From Flavobacterium bizetiae (lineage in GTDB: Bacteria; Bacteroidota; Bacteroidia; Flavobacteriales; Flavobacteriaceae): 64,000 bases of DNA. Both the position numbers and the translations under genes were made by a program. The DNA lies in assembly GCF_902804475.1 (NCBI RefSeq), contig NZ_CADCSU010000160.1, forward strand, positions 1 through 64,000, given 5' to 3'. Positions 58,815 to 64,000 of this stretch are shown here, piece after piece (the first letter of the stretch is position 1; every line of letters starts with the position of its first letter). The notes under the pieces are model-generated. The model was not told the origin of the DNA and did not search any database. It saw nothing but the letters and a program-made list of their open reading frames with translations.

Positions 58815-59579
58815 ATGTCTGACGCACCAAACTCATCAACACCAAATCAGGAACGTAACACCGAAAATTGGTTTACGTCATGGTTTGATACTCCATATTA
58901 TCACATTCTTTATAAAGATAGAAACTACCGCGAGGCACAAATTTTTATGGATAATCTTACGCATTATCTCAATTTGCCTGAAAAAGCAAAAGTTCTTGAT
59001 TTAGCCTGCGGAAAAGGACGCCATTCAATCTATTTAAATCAATTAGGTTTTAACGTTTTAGGCGCCGATCTGTCTGAAAACAGCATTGCCGAAGCCAGTA
59101 AAAACAGCAACGAAACCCTGCATTTTAAAGTGCACGATATGCGCGAACCTTTTGAAGAAAAGTTCGATGCTATTTTTAATCTTTTTACAAGTTTTGGTTA
59201 TTTCGAAAGCGATGATGATAACCTAACCACCCTTAAAGCCATCAAAGAAAGTTTGTCTGAGTATGGTTTTGCCGTTATCGACTTCATGAACGTTGCCAAT
59301 GTAATCGAAACCCTGGTTCCCGAAGAAGTAAAAACAGTCGATGACATCGATTTTAAAATAAAAAGATACGTTGAAGACGGACATATTTTTAAAGAAATAG
59401 ATTTTGAAGATCAGGGACGTCAATATCATTTTACCGAAAAAGTAAAAGCATTAACTTTGAAAGACTTTCAGGATTTAATGGACGAAGCCGGGATTTATCT
59501 CTTAGATATTTTTGGAGATTATAAACTCAAAAAATTCCATAAAACCGAAAGCGAACGATTAATCATGATTTTTAAATAG
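58815..59579 (+). CDS. Class I SAM-dependent methyltransferase
   Basis: A 254-residue methyltransferase with the Rossmann motif VLDLACGKGRHSIYL (about 56-70), the acidic residue after the second strand (VLGADLSENSI) and the DAIFNLFTSFGYF motif. The N-terminal NWFTSWFDTPYYHILYKDRNYREA is typical of a group common in Bacteroidota. The substrate is unknown. It is divergent from the RNA methyltransferase gene. Confidence 0.88.
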   Translation: MSDAPNSSTPNQERNTENWFTSWFDTPYYHILYKDRNYREAQIFMDNLTHYLNLPEKAKVLDLACGKGRHSIYLNQLGFNVLGADLSENSIAEASKNSNETLHFKVHDMREPFEEKFDAIFNLFTSFGYFESDDDNLTTLKAIKESLSEYGFAVIDFMNVANVIETLVPEEVKTVDDIDFKIKRYVEDGHIFKEIDFEDQGRQYHFTEKVKALTLKDFQDLMDEAGIYLLDIFGDYKLKKFHKTESERLIMIFK

Positions 59580-59619
59580 GTTTAATTGTTTAACTGTTAA
59601 TTTGTTTAATCGTTAAAGA
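59580..59619 (+). repeat. Octamer-period array 9a (GTTTAATN type)
   Basis: Five 8-bp units in strict phase: GTTTAATT, GTTTAACT, GTTAATTT, GTTTAATC, GTTAAAGA. It begins one base after the stop codon of the methyltransferase gene. Confidence 0.75.
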
Positions 59620-59621
59620 AA

Positions 59622-59661
59622 CAATTATCCGATTAACCGATTAAACAAATCAACGATTACA
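59622..59661 (+). repeat. Octamer-period array 9b (CGATTAAC type), inverted partner of 9a
   Basis: Five 8-bp units in strict phase: CAATTATC, CGATTAAC, CGATTAAA, CAAATCAA, CGATTACA. It is the approximate reverse complement of array 9a, 2 bases away, so the two can fold into a long imperfect hairpin that fills the gap before the ZIP gene. Confidence 0.75.
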
Positions 59662-59671
59662 CCAAAACGAA

Positions 59672-60340
59672 ATGAATTATCTATTACCCTTATTTTCTGT
59701 ACTTTTAGGTTATATAGTGGCTTTGTTTTTAAAACCAAAAAGCAAAACCAATCTAAAACTATTGCTTGCTTTTAGCGGTTCATTTTTGTTATCCCTAACC
59801 GTAATGCACTTGTTGCCGGACGTTTACGAAACACACAATCACAATATAGGCATTTTTATCATGGTCGGAATTTTGTTCCAGATCATATTAGAGTTTTTCT
59901 CAAAAGGAGCAGAACACGGGCACGTTCACGGACATGCACAAATGAGTCAGATTCCGTGGTTACTTTTCATAAGTTTGTGTATTCACGCCTTTTTAGAAGG
60001 TTTTCCCGTAAGCCATCATCATGATTTAGCACTTGGTATAGCCATTCATCACCTGCCAATTGCCGTAATCCTGACCACATTTTTCATCAATGCAAACCTT
60101 AATAAAAAAGCCATTTTTGCCTTCATGCTTACCTTTGCCATCATGACTCCACTTGGCACAATTGCATCAGATTTTGTCCCTTTTTTAAACGATTATTATA
60201 CCGAAATTACCGCCGTTGTAATCGGGATTTTATTTCATATTTCTTCGACCATTATTTTCGAAAGCAGCGAAGGACACAAATTCAATGTTGCCAAAGTTTC
60301 TATGATCGTTCTCGGAATTTTATTAGCATTCTTTCTATAA
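59672..60340 (+). CDS. ZIP family metal transporter
   Basis: A 222-residue protein with about seven membrane helices. The metal-binding residues sit in MHLLPDVYETHNH (about 45-58), ISLCIHAFLEGFPVSHHHD and LALGIAIHHLPIAVILTTFF (about 128-148), the ZIP signature. A histidine-rich loop (GAEHGHVHGHAQM) lies between helices. It takes up zinc or a related divalent metal. It is transcribed after the array pair 9a/9b. Confidence 0.9.
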   Translation: MNYLLPLFSVLLGYIVALFLKPKSKTNLKLLLAFSGSFLLSLTVMHLLPDVYETHNHNIGIFIMVGILFQIILEFFSKGAEHGHVHGHAQMSQIPWLLFISLCIHAFLEGFPVSHHHDLALGIAIHHLPIAVILTTFFINANLNKKAIFAFMLTFAIMTPLGTIASDFVPFLNDYYTEITAVVIGILFHISSTIIFESSEGHKFNVAKVSMIVLGILLAFFL

Positions 60341-60462
60341 TCTGGGCGTGACCACATTTACAAAAGGCGCCATTTAACCAACCGCTTATACGCGCCTTTC
60401 GCAAATCCGGTCGGGCTATCCACACTACTTCGGTAGTTAGCTCCTATCCCTCACGCAAAAAA
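60341..60462. repeat. GC-rich structured intergenic element
   Basis: About 110 bases with far higher GC than the surroundings. AAAGGCGC (60363-60370) pairs perfectly with GCGCCTTT (60392-60399). ACTAC-TTCG-GTAGT (60424-60437) is a hairpin with a UUCG tetraloop. It begins CTGGGCGTG and ends ATCCCTCACGC, which resembles an interspersed element I recall from other Bacteroidota chromosomes. No reading frame is present. It could be a mobile repeat or a structured RNA at the 3' end of the ZIP gene. Confidence 0.6.
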
Positions 60463-60486
60463 CAAGAACTTATAGTAAAAAAAATA

Positions 60487-60513
60487 CCTAACAGGTTTCA
60501 AAAACCTGTTAGG
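60487..60513. repeat. Inverted repeat CCTAACAGGTTT
   Basis: CCTAACAGGTTT (60487-60498) and AAACCTGTTAGG (60502-60513) form a perfect 12-bp stem with a 3-base loop. Without a T run it is not a standard terminator. This hairpin type occurs repeatedly between genes in Bacteroidota, from memory. Confidence 0.65.
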
Positions 60514-60531
60514 ATACTTCTTTGTGTTTTC

Positions 60532-60571
60532 AATTATCTAATTTTCTAATTGACAAATTATCTAATTACCT
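60532..60571 (+). repeat. Octamer-period array 10 (AATTATCT type)
   Basis: Five 8-bp units in strict phase: AATTATCT, AATTTTCT, AATTGACA, AATTATCT, AATTACCT. The last unit contains the stop codon of the TonB-type receptor gene (60566-60568, minus strand). Confidence 0.7.
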
Positions 60572-62947
60572 CGCCCTGTTTTTCTCCTCTTCATTTCCAA
60601 AACCACGCTGATTTACATCAATTTTTTTGTTTCCAAAATTATAAACCAGAGACAAACGAACAAATCTATTGCTTTCATTCTGACTATAAACTTGTCTCAC
60701 TCCATTTACAATAGAAGCATCATCCTTCAAATAAGAAGTATTAAAAATATCATTTACCAAAACCGAAATCTGCATTGCTTTGTTTAAGAAATCCTGTTTA
60801 AAGCCAATATTCAAACTCGAAGTATATCCCGTATCATACAAACCACTTTTATAAGGCGACGTATAATTAAAATCCAGTTGAAGTTTAGTTGCCTTGCCCA
60901 ACGAAAAAGTATTATTTGTCGAAAAATCAACCTGAAGCCCATTTACCGGCGTTGCATTGATATCTTTTATAAATTTAATATCTGAACTCAAAAAATACAA
61001 TGAATTTTCACTCTGCCACCAATCTGCAAAATGAGCCGAGTACGTTTCTCCAATTCCGTAATTGATGCCTTTAAAATAATTCTCTCTCGATACAATTTGC
61101 GTCAGTGTTTCAGGATTTGCAGTAAAAATTACGCCATAACCATCACTGATTGAATTTAAAAAAACACTCGTTTTCAATATCTTTTTATACGTATGCGCAA
61201 ACTCAAAATTGTCGCTAAAAGAAGGTTTTAAAAAAGGATTCCCTTCTGAATAACTATTACTGCTGATGTAAATCCTAAACGGATTCAACAAACTAAAACT
61301 TGGTCTTCGAATTCTTCTTCCATAATTGAAACTAAAACTATTGTTTTCATTTTTTTGATAAGAACTATAAAACGTTGGGAACAACTTCAAGTAATTGTTT
61401 ACCGTTTCCTGATTCAATGTTTTAGAAAAACCATTTGTCTGTGTATTCTCTAATCGCAATCCCAATTGAAAATTCCATTTTTCATTGATTTTCTTATTCC
61501 CACTTATATAAATCGCCTGATTATTCTCTGTATATTTAAATTGGTTAGTTTGGTTCACGTCTAAAACCGGAGTTCCCGTAATCGTATTAAAAAAAACAAC
61601 ATCACTGTTACTCGTCGTAAAACTTACTTTCGCACCATAAGATAAGTTGAGCGCTTTAAGCGGATGTTCCATATCAGCCTTAAAACTCAAATTATCAATT
61701 TCCTGATTAGAAATATTTCGACCCGACTGATTCACATCTACAAAAGTTCCGTCTGATGAATAATTATTTGCAATAAAATCTCTGTCGAATTTTGAATCAT
61801 AATTAAAGTAATCCACATCAAATGATAATTTTCTATTTAGAGAATCCAGTTTTGTTATCAAATGCAAATTATAAGTCTGATTACCCGATTTTCTGTCTAA
61901 AAAACTCTCGTTAAGGATATAGCTTTCTAACTCATTTTGAGCATTATATTTATCTATCCTGATATCCGAATCAAAATCAGGATTGCTTTTATCTTTTAAA
62001 AATTGAAAACCAATCGTAGTTTTTTCAGAAAAATCATAATCTAAACCTAGTTTTCCAGATACGTTTTCCTCATTCAACTTTGTTATTGCAGCCATTTTTG
62101 AAGGCCCTTCAGCAAAATACATATCAAGATTTTCTTCAATATTTTTATAACCTGTTTTTCCATTAACGCTCGCCGAAAACCTAAATTTATTTTTATTATA
62201 AAAGAAATTATTCCTTAAAGTATAAATGCCATATTTATTCTGGTCGTATGACGCTATCGTTGTATTTTTCCAGGAATTACGAGCTCCCTTTTTCATAATA
62301 ATGTTAATCATTCCGCCATCTCCTTCGGCTTCAAATTTCGACGAAGGATTACTGATAATTTCGATGTTTTTAATATCACTCGCCGAAATAGATTTCAAAA
62401 AAACATTCAATTCTTCACCGGTTAATTCAATCATTCTTCCATCAATCATAACCCGAGAAGTTCCTTTTCCTAGTATAGTAATCGCATTATTTTTTACCAC
62501 AACGCCCGGAGCTGTATTTATAGCACTCAAAGCATCGCCGCCTGCCGTGTTTACATTATTTTCAGGATTATACACCACACGATCTATTTTCTGTTCAATC
62601 GTATTCTTTCTTGATTGAATTACCACTTCCCCCAAATTTGTGGCACTTTCTATTAAAATAATTGTACCTAAATCGGTGTCTTTTTCAACAGTAATTTCTT
62701 TTTTGTAATCTGTAAATCCTAAAAGACTTACTTCTATTTTATAAGTACCTTTTTTAATATCGATATCAAAAGTACCGTCTTTTGTACTTGTTGTTCCGCC
62801 TATTATTTTTCCTTCTGCATTTAATATCGAAACATCTGCCCATTCTAATAAAGTCGTTTTGCCGTATATTTTTCCTTTCAATTTTACTGATTGCGCTAAA
62901 CAAAATAAAGGCATTAATAAAAAGATAAGGAGGTTTGCTTTTTTCAT
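60566..62947 (-). CDS. TonB-dependent-type outer-membrane receptor
   Basis: A 793-residue outer-membrane protein with a signal peptide (MKKANLLIFLLMPLFCLAQS). It has a carboxypeptidase-regulatory-like beta domain (about 22-100), a plug domain (about 125-220, with GGDALSAINTAPGVVVKNNAITILG and a DGRMIELTG loop) and a C-terminal beta barrel of the outer-membrane beta-barrel family (about 370-780) ending in an aromatic strand, RLSLVYNFGNK. The substrate is unknown. No SusD partner is present, so it is not a typical polysaccharide-uptake pair. An AraC-type regulator is directly upstream. Confidence 0.9.
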   Translation of the reverse strand: MKKANLLIFLLMPLFCLAQSVKLKGKIYGKTTLLEWADVSILNAEGKIIGGTTSTKDGTFDIDIKKGTYKIEVSLLGFTDYKKEITVEKDTDLGTIILIESATNLGEVVIQSRKNTIEQKIDRVVYNPENNVNTAGGDALSAINTAPGVVVKNNAITILGKGTSRVMIDGRMIELTGEELNVFLKSISASDIKNIEIISNPSSKFEAEGDGGMINIIMKKGARNSWKNTTIASYDQNKYGIYTLRNNFFYNKNKFRFSASVNGKTGYKNIEENLDMYFAEGPSKMAAITKLNEENVSGKLGLDYDFSEKTTIGFQFLKDKSNPDFDSDIRIDKYNAQNELESYILNESFLDRKSGNQTYNLHLITKLDSLNRKLSFDVDYFNYDSKFDRDFIANNYSSDGTFVDVNQSGRNISNQEIDNLSFKADMEHPLKALNLSYGAKVSFTTSNSDVVFFNTITGTPVLDVNQTNQFKYTENNQAIYISGNKKINEKWNFQLGLRLENTQTNGFSKTLNQETVNNYLKLFPTFYSSYQKNENNSFSFNYGRRIRRPSFSLLNPFRIYISSNSYSEGNPFLKPSFSDNFEFAHTYKKILKTSVFLNSISDGYGVIFTANPETLTQIVSRENYFKGINYGIGETYSAHFADWWQSENSLYFLSSDIKFIKDINATPVNGLQVDFSTNNTFSLGKATKLQLDFNYTSPYKSGLYDTGYTSSLNIGFKQDFLNKAMQISVLVNDIFNTSYLKDDASIVNGVRQVYSQNESNRFVRLSLVYNFGNKKIDVNQRGFGNEEEKNRAR

Positions 62948-63025
62948 GATTTCTAATTTTTAAACTTGTTCGGTTAATTTGAAGCAAAGTTGCCTTAGAA
63001 ATTTTCAGAATTCGACCGACAAAAA

Positions 63026-63066
63026 AAAGTCGAACCAATTTCTGTTCAGGAAATTGGTTCGACTTT
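63026..63066 (-). terminator. Terminator after the AraC-type gene
   Basis: A perfect 17-bp stem (63026-63042 with 63050-63066, core GTCGAACCAATTTC) is followed, on the minus strand, by a T run. It separates the regulator gene from the TonB-type receptor gene. Confidence 0.88.
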
Positions 63067-63102
63067 ATTAGGCACGAAGTACGACTTTTTACAAAACGCT
63101 TA

Positions 63103-64000
63103 TTACGAAGCGTTTCTATAGGCTGTAGGCGTTAAATTTGTATATTTTTTAAAAGAAGTATTAAAGGACGATTTCGAATTAAAACCTACTTCATATAAAA
63201 TTTCTAAAACCGTAAGATCACTTTTTAAAGGATTTTTTAAAATACTCATCGCTTTTTGAATGCGATATTCATTTACAAAATCAAAAAAATGCTGGTCCAT
63301 ATGATGATTAATCAAAACAGATAAATCCCGAACCGGAATTTCAATCTGGTTAGAAAGTTCCTGAATAGTAAGTGACGGATTAAGAAATGGTTCTTTCTCT
63401 GCCATATAATGTTTCAATATTGAAATTTGACTAACAACCGCTTCGTTTTGATTGTCTTTTATTTCAACAACATTTTCATTTTCCTTAGGAAGAATATCTC
63501 TTGCCAATTGCAATTTCGAATCGATTCCGCGAAAAAGTTCAGGATGATTCAGCGCTTTTAGTACAAACCAGCACGTAACTATTAACACAAGAATTTGCAT
63601 TACTACATTGGCCCAAATCCATAATACCTCAATATCTATATATCTTAAAACATTCTTTGCTATCGATAAGTAATACAAAATAAAGAGCGCAGTAGATATT
63701 TGAAATAGCCATTTAAAAATCGACGTTTTAGGATTCGTATAATTTTCCTGATAGATTTCTTTGTATTTTTTTAAAACCAAAAATACTGCAATGCTGTAGC
63801 ACAAAATCTGAAAACTTAACATAATCTGAAAACCAAACAATTCAGGAAGTTGATTACGATGATCATAAAAATGTATTTTTTCCTGATCGCTTAAAAAGTG
63901 CAACCTGAAAATGAAAACCACATTTGCAGCTAAAAAAGGAATCGTATGAAGTAAATGCTTGGCTTTTAATCGAAAATCAGCAAAACAAACTGATAAAACA
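63103..64000 (-). CDS. AraC-family regulator with membrane N-terminus, partial at the window edge
   Basis: The frame stays open to the right edge (64000), so the true start lies outside the window. A GTG at 63919-63921 is only an internal codon. The visible part has several hydrophobic segments (about the first 150 residues, including FQILCYSIAVFLVL and ISTALFILYYLSI), then a linker, and a C-terminal AraC-type double helix-turn-helix (SISKL to NLTPTAYRNAS, about the last 100 residues). Such membrane-anchored AraC proteins sense an extracytoplasmic signal in Bacteroidota. Position suggests control of the neighbouring TonB-type receptor. Confidence 0.88.
   Translation of the reverse strand, partial: VLSVCFADFRLKAKHLLHTIPFLAANVVFIFRLHFLSDQEKIHFYDHRNQLPELFGFQIMLSFQILCYSIAVFLVLKKYKEIYQENYTNPKTSIFKWLFQISTALFILYYLSIAKNVLRYIDIEVLWIWANVVMQILVLIVTCWFVLKALNHPELFRGIDSKLQLARDILPKENENVVEIKDNQNEAVVSQISILKHYMAEKEPFLNPSLTIQELSNQIEIPVRDLSVLINHHMDQHFFDFVNEYRIQKAMSILKNPLKSDLTVLEILYEVGFNSKSSFNTSFKKYTNLTPTAYRNAS

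Overview
The window looks like a chromosomal segment of a Flavobacterium-type bacterium (Bacteroidota, Flavobacteriia). The evidence is the low GC content, promoters with the Bacteroidota -7 motif TAnnTTTG and almost no Shine-Dalgarno sequences, lineage-typical families (DUF5606, DUF6452/DUF6048, fused CcoN-CcoO oxidase, outer-membrane beta-barrel TonB receptor), and gene lengths and start contexts that fit this genus. No rRNA, CRISPR array, prophage or intact insertion sequence was seen. || Layout. 0.2-8.7 kb: prfB with its programmed +1 frameshift, msrB, an lpxD-type acyltransferase, a TetR regulator with a small membrane-protein operon and two matching operators, a biotin-dependent carboxyltransferase, a DoxX protein and two small unknown proteins. 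8.7-19.8 kb: a microaerobic respiration block with hemN, a cbb3 oxidase operon (ccoS, fused ccoNO, ccoQ, ccoP, ccoG, fixH, TauE/SafE-like), the copper ATPase ccoI and an Fnr-like regulator. Three near-identical ATGAT-N4-ATCAT operators sit at the same distance from their -7 positions, so the block reads as a small regulon. 19.7-30.2 kb: housekeeping genes (mazG, DUF5606, def, a FUSC-type membrane protein, mqo, ruvX, an LTA-synthase-like phosphatase-superfamily enzyme, a small PAS protein, dapD). 30.3-43.4 kb: a surface-glycan region. It has a heptosyltransferase-like enzyme, five other glycosyltransferases, a lipopolysaccharide-kinase-like protein, then a minus-strand operon of acyl carrier protein, two KASIII enzymes, a ketoreductase-like SDR, a Rieske oxygenase and a PglD/NeuD-like acyltransferase, divergent from a DegT aminotransferase. 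43.4-64 kb: mixed core genes (sua5, cysteine desulfurase, Smr protein, cysE-cysM, aldo/keto reductase, histidine kinase, rlmD, DUF6452/DUF6048, racemase, two methyltransferases, ZIP transporter), a TonB-type receptor and an AraC-type regulator cut by the right edge. || How the genes work together. The hemN/cco block makes haem under low oxygen and builds a high-affinity oxidase, probably under the local Fnr-like protein. The ACP/KASIII/SDR/Rieske operon has the parts to make a short hydroxylated acyl group on a dedicated carrier and hand it to an amino sugar made by the DegT enzyme. This is the best candidate for an undescribed pathway, most likely a decoration of O-antigen or another surface glycan. 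|| The most unusual non-coding signal is a set of short intergenic arrays between about 44 and 60.6 kb. Their units keep a strict 8-bp (in two cases 7-bp) period although the sequence varies, they are often paired as inverted arrays, and several touch a stop codon.
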